Shown here in pieces: positions 17,162 through 25,991 of a stretch of DNA of 64,000 nucleotides. The stretch's first letter is position 1, and each line of letters begins with the position of its first letter. The stretch is from an uncultured Pirellulaceae bacterium (GTDB lineage Bacteria > Planctomycetota > Planctomycetia > Pirellulales > Pirellulaceae). The DNA lies in NCBI GenBank assembly GCA_937941455.1, contig CALDHM010000010.1, positions 1 to 64,000 of the forward strand, read 5' to 3'. Position numbers and translations under genes: made by a program. The notes under the pieces are model-generated. The model saw only the letters and a program-made list of their open reading frames with translations, made no database searches and had not been told where the DNA came from.

Positions 17162-18601
17162 GTGCAAGCAATTCAAGGGACCTTCGAGTTTTTGGTGAGC
17201 TATCCGCTCTTGCTGGTCGGGATCGCAGCTCTTCCGCTGCTTCTGCTGGCAGCCTGGCGTCGGGTCTATCCGACGCGGCGTTTGTTGATCTTGGCGGCGA
17301 TTCCCGTGGCGCTGTCCCTGTTAACGAGTGTTTCCAGTGATTTCATCGTCTTCGTATTGATCGCCGACGGTCTGCTCCTGGTGCTGGTACTCGTCGATCT
17401 CACGCAAATCACGTCTTCGCGGCGATTCCAAGCCGGGCGGGTGATGGACCGCATCGTATCGCTGGGCAAGCCGAGCCTGGTCAAGCTGGAGTTACTAAAT
17501 CAATCGCGACGGCGAGATCGGCTCGCGATGATCGACGACTACCCAGAAGAATTTTCGGCAAGTCCACGCTGGTTCGAATTCGTCGGCGAGCCCCGCAGCC
17601 ATCTGCAATTCGAGTACGAGTTGCGCAGTTCGGTGAGGGGCCTGTTTCGGATGCACTGGATTTTCTTGAGAGTGCGGAGTCGCTGGGGATTATGGGATGC
17701 TTATTACCGCTACCCGGTACCGACCGAAATCCGTGTGTATCCCAACCTCAAACAAATTTCCGAATTCGGTGTTTTGGCGCGCAGCGATCGCCTCAATCTC
17801 CTGGGCGTGCGCAAGACCAGAAAAATCGGCAGCGATAACGAGTTCGAACGGCTGCGGGATTATTCGCGGGACGACAATCATCGTCATATCGATTGGCGGG
17901 CAACCGCCCGTAAGCGCAAACTGATCGTCCGCGACTATCAATTGACGCAGAACCAAAACGTGGTGTTTTTGGTCGATTGCGGGCGGATGATGACCGGGTT
18001 CTTCGGAGGGATCACCTTGTTGGATCACGCCTGCAACGCGATGCTGATGATGAGCTACGTCGCCTTGCGGCAGTCCGATGCGGTCGGGCTAATGACCTTC
18101 AGTGACAAGGTCCATTCGTTTACTCCGCCAAAGACCGGTTCGCACCACGTGAATCGCCTGTTGCATGCGTGTTTCGACCAACGGGCGGGATATGTCGAGA
18201 GCCGTTACGATCAAGCCTTTCTGTATCTGAATCGACACTGCCGCAAGCGTTCGCTGGTCATTCTGATCACCAATGTGATTGATCAGGTCAACGCGGCTCA
18301 GATCGACCAGTATGCCAAGAACGCAGCTGGCAGGCATCTTCCGCTGGTCGTCTTACTGCGGGATCACGACTTGTTCGCTCCCGTCGACCATCTGATCGCA
18401 GTTGAGGCGAGTCGGGGCGAACAAGTCGCCGGTGCTCCGCTGTTCCAGGCTGCTGCAGCTGCGGAAATCATACGCTGGCGGCAACAAGCCTTGCGAGCCT
18501 TGACTCAGGCCGGGGTACTATCCATCGATTGTTTCCCGGAACAACTCACATCGACGTTGATCAATCGCTACTTGGAAATCAAAGCTCGGCATTTGCTGTG
18601 A
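17162..18601 (+). CDS. DUF58 protein with degenerate von Willebrand A-like domain
   Basis: A 479-residue protein starting at a GTG preceded by a GAGG SD. Two or three N-terminal membrane helices (residues 1-80) are followed by a cytoplasmic DUF58 domain with the family signature RDYSRDDNHRHIDWRATAR and a vWA-like C-terminal half. The metal-site motif normally written DxSxS reads D-C-G-R-M here, so a canonical MIDAS is absent. DUF58 proteins pair with MoxR ATPases; the pair is thought to form an ATP-driven chaperone system. It is the last gene of the operon, converging on the metallopeptidase gene at 18670 with no clear terminator between. Confidence 0.9.
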   Translation: MQAIQGTFEFLVSYPLLLVGIAALPLLLLAAWRRVYPTRRLLILAAIPVALSLLTSVSSDFIVFVLIADGLLLVLVLVDLTQITSSRRFQAGRVMDRIVSLGKPSLVKLELLNQSRRRDRLAMIDDYPEEFSASPRWFEFVGEPRSHLQFEYELRSSVRGLFRMHWIFLRVRSRWGLWDAYYRYPVPTEIRVYPNLKQISEFGVLARSDRLNLLGVRKTRKIGSDNEFERLRDYSRDDNHRHIDWRATARKRKLIVRDYQLTQNQNVVFLVDCGRMMTGFFGGITLLDHACNAMLMMSYVALRQSDAVGLMTFSDKVHSFTPPKTGSHHVNRLLHACFDQRAGYVESRYDQAFLYLNRHCRKRSLVILITNVIDQVNAAQIDQYAKNAAGRHLPLVVLLRDHDLFAPVDHLIAVEASRGEQVAGAPLFQAAAAAEIIRWRQQALRALTQAGVLSIDCFPEQLTSTLINRYLEIKARHLL

Positions 18602-18669
18602 TGCTACTGTCCCTTCGGGAGCGTCGGCCCGGCACTGCCGGAGAGGGGAAACATCGAGAGCGGCCGCGA

Positions 18670-20679
18670 TCAATCGCCGTTGGTTTCCAGTTGCCAAATG
18701 TTGTTGGCCCGTGGCATGTCGGGAAGAATTCGCTCCTCGTCGATCGTCACCTTGATGATTTTTTTGTCGCCTACGGGAATCGAGGTGGTCCAGAGATTGG
18801 TGTAATTCCAGATTTGCACCGGCAACTCTCGGTCGACTTGCTGGCCATCATCAGTAACGATCCGCAAGTAGACGGGCATCACCATTTCGCCCAAATTGGC
18901 GATGCGGATCAGCGCGTCACCTCCCTTGCCACCCTGCTCGACGCCGATCACTGCTTGGTCCAACTTGAGATTTTCCACGAACCACCCGCGCCAGAACCAA
19001 GCGAGATCCATGCCCATGCCGTTTTCCATGCAGCGGAAGAAGTCGGCGGGTTGCGGGGATTTGAAGGCCCACTCGCGAATATACTGTTTGAAGGCCGGAT
19101 CGAAACGTTCAGGTCCGGCCAAGACCTCGCGGAGGAACCGCAGGCCCATTGCAGGTTTATAGTAAGCCAGTTGCCCCAAGAGATCGGGGCGAATCTGGTC
19201 GGCGGTCAGCATGATGGGTTGCATTTCCGGGTTGGCATTAGCGCGGGAGAAACCGCGCAAAGAGACCCGTTCCAACGGAGCAGGGGGCTCGGCTCCGAGA
19301 ACTTGCGCTTCGTAGTCTTCGAATCGATCGTATTCGTTGATGAACGTGTTAAAGCCTTCGTCCATCCAGGGATAACGCCGCTCGTCGGTGTTGACCACCA
19401 TCGGGAACCAGTTGTGCCCGATCTCATGCGACGTCACCCCGTGCAAACCGCGGCGATCGCGATCGCCGCCGCAAAAAATGATCATCGGATATTCCATCCC
19501 GCCGACGTTGCCATTGACATTTGTGGCCGTCGGATAGGGATAGCGAAACCACTTGTCGCTGTAATGCAGAACGGATTGCCGGAGCATCTGGGTACTTTCC
19601 CGCCAGGCGAAGCGAGCCTCGCGAGGATAAACCGATTGGATGAGCACGCTCGAACCGTCCTCCCAGGTGATCGACGCGGCGTCCCAAATCGTCGCGTCCG
19701 AACTGGTCCAGGCGAAGCTGCGAACTTGATCAGCCTTAAATCGCCACGTAAGCGTGCCTTCGCCTGCGGGCCAGCTTTCGAGTTTACCGAGCTCTTCCTC
19801 GGCCCGGATCACCACCGTCCGCGGGCTGGTTTTCGCAAAGGCAAGTTGTGCCAGTTGTTGTTTGGTGAGCACCTCCTGAGGGTTGACCAGTTCTCCCGTC
19901 GCGCAGACCACGTGACCGCGAGGCACGGTGATCTTGACGTCGTAGGAGCCAAAGTCGGTGTAGAACTCGCCCTGGCCGAGATAGGGCAAAGTGTTCCAGC
20001 CGTGGACATCGTCATACTTGCAGACTTGGGGGAACCACTGCGCGATTTGAAAAATCGTACCGGCCTTGACCCGGCGAATGCCCAAGCGGTCGATACCGTA
20101 CTCAGGAATGTTGAAACTCCAGGCGATCTCAAAGTCCAGCTTCGCGCCGTGGCCCGGCAAGGGGGTAGGCAAGTTGATACGGCCCAAGGTGTCGTACACC
20201 TGCAGCGGGATCTCGGCATCGCCGATCTTGACGTACTTCACGTCACAGCCGCCACGGAACTGCTGTCGATTATTGAAGCGAGAACCTGGGGGGGTGGTCA
20301 AGGTGCCCAAGCTATTCTCGCGAAACAGATTTTGCTCGAGCGACAGCCACAGGAATTCCAACGTATCCGGGCTGTTATTCGTGTAGGTTACCTTGGCGAC
20401 CCCATGCACCTGTTCGTTATCAGTGTCGAGAACGACGTCCATGTGATAATCGGCTTGTTGCTGCCAATAATCCGGTCCGGGCAAACCAGCTGCCGTGCGG
20501 ATTCGATTCGGCGAGGGGAGGTCCAGCGGTGAGAAAATAGTCTTGTCCTGCCGCGTTCCCAGACGACGGTTACGGAGCAGTTCCAATTGCTCGGCGGGGT
20601 CGCCTTCGACCGATTGAGCTTGCGCTACTGTCCCCCCGACGAAAAACAACAAACAAAGCAAGAACAACGAATATCGCAT
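18670..20679 (-). CDS. Secreted M1-family zinc metallopeptidase
   Basis: A 669-residue aminopeptidase-N-like protein. A GGAGGA SD six bases upstream and a signal peptide (MRYSLFLLCLLFFVGGTVAQA) fix the ATG at 20679. The N-terminal beta saddle domain contains the M1-type YHMDVVLDTDNEQVHG and VTYTNNSPDTLEFLWL stretches. The gluzincin motif is H418-E419-I-G-H422 followed 18 residues later by E441 (MDEGFNTF). The GAMEN exopeptidase motif of classical M1 enzymes appears as GGMEY, so it may cleave or bind substrates differently. It probably acts in the periplasm or outside. A 667-codon frame on the other strand (18529-20532) is a mirror artefact. Confidence 0.93.
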   Translation of the reverse strand: MRYSLFLLCLLFFVGGTVAQAQSVEGDPAEQLELLRNRRLGTRQDKTIFSPLDLPSPNRIRTAAGLPGPDYWQQQADYHMDVVLDTDNEQVHGVAKVTYTNNSPDTLEFLWLSLEQNLFRENSLGTLTTPPGSRFNNRQQFRGGCDVKYVKIGDAEIPLQVYDTLGRINLPTPLPGHGAKLDFEIAWSFNIPEYGIDRLGIRRVKAGTIFQIAQWFPQVCKYDDVHGWNTLPYLGQGEFYTDFGSYDVKITVPRGHVVCATGELVNPQEVLTKQQLAQLAFAKTSPRTVVIRAEEELGKLESWPAGEGTLTWRFKADQVRSFAWTSSDATIWDAASITWEDGSSVLIQSVYPREARFAWRESTQMLRQSVLHYSDKWFRYPYPTATNVNGNVGGMEYPMIIFCGGDRDRRGLHGVTSHEIGHNWFPMVVNTDERRYPWMDEGFNTFINEYDRFEDYEAQVLGAEPPAPLERVSLRGFSRANANPEMQPIMLTADQIRPDLLGQLAYYKPAMGLRFLREVLAGPERFDPAFKQYIREWAFKSPQPADFFRCMENGMGMDLAWFWRGWFVENLKLDQAVIGVEQGGKGGDALIRIANLGEMVMPVYLRIVTDDGQQVDRELPVQIWNYTNLWTTSIPVGDKKIIKVTIDEERILPDMPRANNIWQLETNGD

Positions 20680-21083
20680 TGGTTCCTCCGCATGGATCAG
20701 CACTTTGAACTCCAGGATTCTAGCAAAATCCGTTGCGGCGATGGCTTGGTATAGCGACCGTTTCGCAGCTGGCCTGGGATTACCGACAACGCATGTCGCC
20801 CGCGCCCAACGGCAAGTGACGCTTTAAGGAAGACCTGCCGATTGTGCTTCTCGCAACGAATTTTCGGTGTCTCACGGGCGGCAAGCGAGGCTCGCAACGC
20901 CCTTGGGGCCGAGGGGTGATCGGGGCCCATGACGAATTGTCTGCCCAACCGCGACTATTGTGCGGGCCGAATTTCCCGAGGTTCAGTGGCGTGCCCAACA
21001 AGTCGATGCAGTAAATGGCGATGTTGGTGCCAAAGCGCGCAGTTGGACAGCATCGTTCAACGCAGCAATCAGAGTCGGGGAAT
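20680..21083. other. Intergenic region between divergent genes
   Basis: 404 bases between the M1 peptidase gene (minus) and the FtsQ-like gene (plus). Promoters for both are expected; no box or hairpin could be assigned. No gene is supported. Confidence 0.55.
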
Positions 21084-22025
21084 ATGAGCCAAACACGCAA
21101 ACAACAGCGATCGGTAACGGCAGCGCAACAATTTTTGGGAACCATGCCATGGGGAAGATTGCTCGCCAATCCGACGGTATGGATTTTCGCAGCAACGATC
21201 GGCTTGATTGTCGCGGCGCAACAATACTGGCACAATGGGATCGGCAAATCTGGCGAGGTTGACCCGCAATTCGCACTGCGGACAGAGCAGGTCGTGATTA
21301 ACGAGCCTGACCTGGAGATCGGTACTGCGCCGCAACAACTATTGCGTGTGGAGTTTTTGCAGGCGTCTCGTTCACTGCTGGACGCCCAGTTGGTACGGGA
21401 TCTGGCCGATTATCTCAAAACTTGGCCATTTGTCCAATCGATTCAGTCGATCGTCAAAACCCATCAAGGCGTAACGGTGCGAGTCACCTATCGCGAACCG
21501 GTGGCCTTGGTCGAATGGAAGACGCCGCACGAAGCTTTTCGCCGCTACGTCGATGACCTGGGGCAAATCATGCCGCAACCAACGGCACCCAAGGATCGGC
21601 AGAAGTCGCTACTCCGCATCAACGTAATCGAACCGGTGATGGAGTCCTTGCGGGACTGGTCGGTGTGGCCTGACGAGCGGATCCAAGCGGCCACTCGGAT
21701 CGCGTGCGATCTGCGTGGCTCGTCGGATCGCCTGGGGATTTACCGCATCGTGACGTATCGCCGCGACCGCCGCGATTTTTCTCAGCCGTTCGAGTTGTGG
21801 ACGGCCCGTGGTGGCAAGATTGTTTGGTCGGACGATCCGATGAGCGATTCGGCTGAAATCGTGGCGGCGAAGTTACGGTTGTTGAATGATTGGCAGGAGC
21901 GCAACGGCAGCTTCGATCAACTCGCGGGGTGGAAAAAGCTCGATGTGCGTGAGGGAAAGGTACGGTTGGTCGACGACGCCTCAGAAGTCGCCAACCGCCC
22001 CTTTGGCATTCCAGCGGCACGTTGA
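21084..22025 (+). CDS. FtsQ/DivIB-like single-pass membrane protein
   Basis: A 313-residue bitopic protein: a short basic cytoplasmic part, a transmembrane helix at about residues 34-52 (VWIFAATIGLIVAAQQYW) and an extracytoplasmic domain. The segment containing LADYLKTWPFVQSIQSIVKT and VTVRVTYREPVALVEW, followed by YVDDLGQIM, has the pattern of the POTRA and beta domains of FtsQ, where EPVA and a later VDxxG turn are typical. A GGGGA box just before the ATG at 21084 supports this start. FtsQ joins septal peptidoglycan synthesis to the divisome; planctomycetes lack FtsZ, so the role here may differ. No other division gene is adjacent. The assignment is from pattern only. Confidence 0.6.
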   Translation: MSQTRKQQRSVTAAQQFLGTMPWGRLLANPTVWIFAATIGLIVAAQQYWHNGIGKSGEVDPQFALRTEQVVINEPDLEIGTAPQQLLRVEFLQASRSLLDAQLVRDLADYLKTWPFVQSIQSIVKTHQGVTVRVTYREPVALVEWKTPHEAFRRYVDDLGQIMPQPTAPKDRQKSLLRINVIEPVMESLRDWSVWPDERIQAATRIACDLRGSSDRLGIYRIVTYRRDRRDFSQPFELWTARGGKIVWSDDPMSDSAEIVAAKLRLLNDWQERNGSFDQLAGWKKLDVREGKVRLVDDASEVANRPFGIPAAR

Positions 22026-22456
22026 CCGCTCGAACGCTTTGCGTTGACGCTACCAGCCGATGGCAATTCGCATGACGTAGCGAGTCCGCGATCTTTCACG
22101 GCTCTAGTCATTCTGCGGCGGGGCTTTCGCAACGTTTCAGGGGCTTCATTTTACCGGCCCGATTAGTTAGACTACTTAGTCTTTGACAGCAGTTTCTCTC
22201 GGGGATTTTTCTGCCGTACGCGGCGTTCACCGATCGGAATAAATAATCGCTCGTTCGGCCGATTGACTAACGAGGTTATCCGAGTTCGGTCGAACAAATG
22301 CTGTCAAATCGCGAACGGTTACTGCCTAGCTTGCTCTCCTGAGAGGCTTCGAACGCTCGGCATGCATAGGGGGTGAGAACGGACCGCGAGCGACATAACG
22401 TAGGTGACACAGGTCGAGCTCGCAGTAACTAAGTCCTGTTTAATTGGAGTTTATTG
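22026..22456. other. Intergenic region upstream of the STAS gene
   Basis: 431 bases with no supported gene. A TTGACA (22183-22188) is present but I find no TATAAT-like partner at the right distance. Short AT-rich palindromic sequence occurs around 22162-22182. A long leader for the STAS gene is possible. Confidence 0.5.
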
Positions 22457-22828
22457 ATGTCGAATTTGATCACACGCACGCAGGACGGAGTTTTGCTGGC
22501 CTATTTTCATGAAGTGCGGATCGTTGATGAAGCGTTGATCGAAAGCATCGGCGATGACCTGCTCTCGCTGGTGGCTGACGCGACCCACGACAAATTGATT
22601 TTGAACTTCAAGAACGTCGCCTTCATGTCCTCGGCGATGATCGGGAAGCTGATTTTATTCGGCAAGAAATGTTCGGCATCCAACATCGCGTTACGGTTGT
22701 GCGGGATCAACGACAATATTCGACAAGTTTTCGATCTGATGAATTTGCACAAGGTCTTCCACATTGACCAGGACGAGGAACAGTCGCTGGAGATGCTGAA
22801 GAAGGAAGGCGTCTGGCCGAATTCTTAG
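22457..22828 (+). CDS. STAS-domain anti-sigma-factor antagonist-like protein
   Basis: A 123-residue single STAS domain, resembling SpoIIAA/RsbV. Such proteins, when unphosphorylated, bind an anti-sigma kinase and free its sigma factor, or act in other regulatory switches. The phospho-acceptor region is KNVAFMSSAMIGKLI, with Ser58/Ser59 in the usual position, so phosphoregulation is plausible. A GGAG SD seven bases upstream supports the ATG at 22457. No kinase or sigma factor is adjacent; the window does contain an RsbW-like ATPase domain fused to a receiver at 44506-45390, but any link is speculative. The dispersed repeat copy 2 begins 15 bases downstream. Confidence 0.9.
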   Translation: MSNLITRTQDGVLLAYFHEVRIVDEALIESIGDDLLSLVADATHDKLILNFKNVAFMSSAMIGKLILFGKKCSASNIALRLCGINDNIRQVFDLMNLHKVFHIDQDEEQSLEMLKKEGVWPNS

Positions 22829-22843
22829 GCCTTGTCCCTAAAA

Positions 22844-22925
22844 TAGCGGAATGCGTTGGCTTCCGGTTTTCGCGCGAACCTCCGGCTAGAGCCGTGCGGC
22901 TGACGGGTTTTCGTATACGGCCTAG
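22844..22925 (+). repeat. Dispersed intergenic repeat, copy 2
   Basis: 82 bases that align end to end with 1553-1635 (shared TAGC start, CCGGTTTTCGCG core, TGCGGCTGACGGGTTTT and CCTAG end) with substitutions mostly in the loop regions. It lies just after the STAS gene stop. The remainder of the gap to 23104 holds nothing I recognise. Confidence 0.7.
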
Positions 22926-23104
22926 CCTATGGCAAGCGACGAATTTTCCCGCGGCGAGATGGCAGCCTTGAATGAACTGCGGTCTGCAGCCGGTGCGTTT
23001 CCGCTTGGTGACCACCAGCGTTTGGCAATCAGCCAAAATCGGAAGTTCAAGGGGATCCGTTGTTACTTACTTTCTGGTGCGGGTGAGTTGGCGAACCGAG
23101 CATC

Positions 23105-24130
23105 ATGAATGGTGGCGGTAAAGTGAGATCGGCGGGGCGACTAGCAGTTGTTCAGGATGATTCGGTGGAATTAGGTGACAATCAAATCGGCAGCATCGCA
23201 GGGTTAGGGGCTGCGTTATTGTGGACGATTTCCAGTTTGTTTTGGAGTCGCGTTCGCCTGTCGGCTTGGGCGCTAAATTACTTGAAGTCGATCGTCGGCT
23301 CGGTGATGCTGCTGGTACACTTGGTAGGAATGGCTTGGTTAAATGGCCATCCCGTTTTTCAAGCCAACGCTTTTGCCTGGCACATGTTGTTTTGGGGCGG
23401 ATTGATCGGGATTGCCATCGGCGACTACTGCTATTTTCGCAGCCTGCAGATCGTCGGTCCCCGTCGCTGTTTCTTGTTGACAACGACCACGCCGATCTTT
23501 GCGATCGCCCTCATGTGGATCATGAGCGGGCAACCGATTGCGCTCGTGGTCCTGCTCGGTATTGTGATGACCATGACGGGTGTGGGACTTGTCGTCCTGG
23601 ATCCGCGGTCCGGTTCCGAGATCCCCAGCGTCATGCCCGGGCGCGGTTGGGTGGGAGTGGTGCTCGGGCTCGGCTCGGCGCTTTGTCAGGCGCTGGGCGG
23701 CATGTTTTCACAGCAAGCGATGGAGCATTCCGATTGCAGTGCCGGCGAGGCGGCCTTTATTCGTCTGCTGGTGGCGGCGGTCATCATGTTTGTATTTGCA
23801 GCGAGCCGAGGGGTATTGAGCAAAGTCCATTGGGAATTTCTGAATGGCGGGAATTGGCGATTCGTGCTGGCCGGGACGGCATTGGGGACTTGGCTCGGAA
23901 TTTGGCTAAGCCAGATCGCGTATCAGAAGACCGACTTGGCGCTGGCATCGACGCTGCTGACGACCAGTCCGCTATTTGCAATACCGGTACTGTACCTTTA
24001 TATTGGGCAGCGGACGAGCGTTGTGGCATTGGTGGGTTCGTTGGTCGCCGTTCTCGGCGTCGCAATCGCTCTTAATCCCGAGACGGTGCAGGCTTGGTCG
24101 AGTAGCGTATTCTCTACATCTGGCAACTGA
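23105..24130 (+). CDS. EamA-family (DMT) transporter
   Basis: A 341-residue membrane protein with about ten transmembrane helices in two homologous EamA halves (the first from residue 17, the second from about residue 180, GWVGVVLGLGSALCQALGG). The DMT superfamily exports or exchanges small metabolites such as amino acids; the substrate cannot be read from the sequence. The early glycine-rich helix (GLGAALLWTISSLFWS) and the RSLQIVGPRRCFLLTTTTPIFA stretch of helices 3-4 are typical. The start at 23105 has only a weak SD. Its stop overlaps the DUF502 start by one base (TGATG), so the two are probably co-translated. Confidence 0.92.
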   Translation: MNGGGKVRSAGRLAVVQDDSVELGDNQIGSIAGLGAALLWTISSLFWSRVRLSAWALNYLKSIVGSVMLLVHLVGMAWLNGHPVFQANAFAWHMLFWGGLIGIAIGDYCYFRSLQIVGPRRCFLLTTTTPIFAIALMWIMSGQPIALVVLLGIVMTMTGVGLVVLDPRSGSEIPSVMPGRGWVGVVLGLGSALCQALGGMFSQQAMEHSDCSAGEAAFIRLLVAAVIMFVFAASRGVLSKVHWEFLNGGNWRFVLAGTALGTWLGIWLSQIAYQKTDLALASTLLTTSPLFAIPVLYLYIGQRTSVVALVGSLVAVLGVAIALNPETVQAWSSSVFSTSGN

Positions 24131-24843
24131 TGATTGGACTAATACGAGAATTCTGGCAAGTATTCACGCGATATTTTTTCGCTGGGGTCTTTGCGATTTT
24201 GCCGCTAGTCGTTACCGTCGCAGTCGTTGGCTGGGTATCGAATTATTTAGTTAAGATTCTTGGGCCGCGAACGACGGCAGGTTCCATATTGGAGTCGCTT
24301 GGTTTGAGCTTGCTGCCCAATTCGACATCGAGCTATGTCGCGGGCTGGATCGTGGTTTTGGCCGTCGTCCTCACGCTGGGATTGTTCGTCGAATTGGGAG
24401 CGAAGTCGTTTTTCAATCGGACGCTTGAGTATTTGTTCGGGCGAGTGCCGATCATTGGGAATATCTACCGCACGTCTCGACAGGTCGTCGAGATGCTCGA
24501 CACCAATAGCGAGGAGGCTTTGAAGGGGATGACAGCGGTGTACTGTTACTTTGGAAGCAAGGAAGGTCCGGCGATTTTGGCCTTTCTGGTTTCCCCCAAG
24601 AAGTTTCTGATTCATGGTGGCGAGTATCAAATCATCATGATCCCGACTGCTCCGATCCCGTTCGGCGGAGCGATGTTGCTGGCTCCCAGCCATTTGGTCG
24701 TCTCGGCTGATTTGTCCGTCGAGGCCATGATGAATGTTTATCTTTCGATGGGAGTAGCTGCCCCTGACTATATCGCCACGACGGACGGCACCCAGCAGCT
24801 TTTGCCAAAGAAGCAGGCCAACGGCAATGGACGTCGCGGTTGA
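24130..24843 (+). CDS. DUF502-family membrane protein
   Basis: A 237-residue protein with two N-terminal transmembrane helices (residues about 11-35 and 65-90) and a soluble C-terminal domain. The family pattern is clear: FAILPLVVTVAVVGW, then EYLFGRVPIIGNIYRTSRQVVEML, and a C-terminal domain with PTAPIPFGGAMLLAPSHLVV. DUF502 proteins are common in bacteria and chloroplasts (plant LIKE COV relatives) but their biochemical function is unknown. Overlaps the EamA gene stop by one base. It converges with the fbp gene 29 bases away. Confidence 0.92.
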   Translation: MIGLIREFWQVFTRYFFAGVFAILPLVVTVAVVGWVSNYLVKILGPRTTAGSILESLGLSLLPNSTSSYVAGWIVVLAVVLTLGLFVELGAKSFFNRTLEYLFGRVPIIGNIYRTSRQVVEMLDTNSEEALKGMTAVYCYFGSKEGPAILAFLVSPKKFLIHGGEYQIIMIPTAPIPFGGAMLLAPSHLVVSADLSVEAMMNVYLSMGVAAPDYIATTDGTQQLLPKKQANGNGRRG

Positions 24844-24872
24844 CCTACCGTCGGCCCGAGGTTCACCATCGA

Positions 24873-25871
24873 CTACATATCCTTCTGGATTTTTTCCAGT
24901 TCCTTCATTTCTGTTTCGCTCCCGACGATCAGCGGAGTCCGTTGGTGGATGCTTTCGGGTTGCACGTCGAGAATTCGACGCTGGCCGTCGGTCGCCAGGC
25001 CACCAGCCTGTTCCGCGATCATCGCGATCGGATTGGCTTCGTAAAGTAAACGCAACTTGCCCTTGGGATGCGTGGCCGTCGGCGGGTACATGAATACCCC
25101 CCCCTTGAGCAACGTGCGATGAAAGTCGGCGACCATCGAACCGATGTAACGGGACGCGTAGGGCTTGCCGATTTCCCCGCGGCGCATTCTTTCGATAAAC
25201 GTGTTGTACTCGGGGGGAAACGCGTCACGGTACGCCTCGTTGACCGAATAATAAGTCCCCTGCTTCGGCATGCGGATGTTCGGGTGGCTCAACAAAAACG
25301 CACCGATGGACGGGTCCAGTGTGAACCCATGCACCCCATTGCCGACCGTGTAAACCATGATTGTCGACGACCCGTAGACGACATAGCCAGCGGCAATTTG
25401 CTTGCGACCAGGTTGCAACAGCCACCGCTCAGGCGACTCGAAATTGACTCCATCCGGCTTTCGCAAAATCGAAAAGGTCGTGCCGACGCTGACGTTGACA
25501 TCGATATTGGAACTGCCGTCGAGCGGGTCGAAAATCACGGCGTACTTCGCGTTCGGCGACAGATGGGGGACTACAATTGGATGCTCGTTTTCCTCCGAAG
25601 CGAGCACGCCGACAGCCTCGCGAGATGATAGCGAATGGGTAAGGACCTCGTTGGCGTAAACATCCAGTTTTTGTTGCACCTCGCCTTGGATATTCTGTTC
25701 GCCGACCGAGCCGAGGATTTCGACGAGCCCCGCCATCCGAACTTTAGATTGAATCCGCTTGGCAGCCAACGTGATACCGGAAAGCATGAAGGAGAACTCC
25801 CCCGTCGCGCCGGGAAAGCGCTGTTGTTCTTGGAGGATGTGTTGCTGAATCGTCAGGATCGAACTGTTCAT
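24873..25871 (-). CDS. fbp: Fructose-1,6-bisphosphatase class I
   Basis: A 332-residue enzyme hydrolysing fructose-1,6-bisphosphate to fructose-6-phosphate in gluconeogenesis, in the cytoplasm. Diagnostic elements: VLASEENE (metal ligands), FDPLDGSSNIDVN (the FBPase metal/phosphate loop), RYIGSMVADFHRTLLKGG and GKLRLLYEANPIAMIAEQAGG. Length matches the class I family. The start at 25871 lacks a strong SD. It lies downstream of the H4MPT-type genes on the same strand after a 120-base gap, so it may have its own promoter or be a distal operon member. Confidence 0.97.
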   Translation of the reverse strand: MNSSILTIQQHILQEQQRFPGATGEFSFMLSGITLAAKRIQSKVRMAGLVEILGSVGEQNIQGEVQQKLDVYANEVLTHSLSSREAVGVLASEENEHPIVVPHLSPNAKYAVIFDPLDGSSNIDVNVSVGTTFSILRKPDGVNFESPERWLLQPGRKQIAAGYVVYGSSTIMVYTVGNGVHGFTLDPSIGAFLLSHPNIRMPKQGTYYSVNEAYRDAFPPEYNTFIERMRRGEIGKPYASRYIGSMVADFHRTLLKGGVFMYPPTATHPKGKLRLLYEANPIAMIAEQAGGLATDGQRRILDVQPESIHQRTPLIVGSETEMKELEKIQKDM

Positions 25872-25991
25872 GTGCCAACTCGAGCTGAAAGGCTGATGGA
25901 AATCGGGGTGTAGGCCGAAGCGGGGCGATGATTGGCCGGAGCCGCTGCGGTCCGCACCTGACCTATCGCCTTGTAAGCATAACTCGCGATT

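Noticed and set aside
18529-20532. 667-codon open frame on the plus strand
   Set aside because: It is antisense to the M1 metallopeptidase gene, which has a signal peptide, SD and HEXXH motif. Long antisense frames are a known effect of GC-rich codon bias.
22183-22188. TTGACA as a -35 box upstream of the STAS gene
   Set aside because: No acceptable -10 sequence 16-18 bases downstream.
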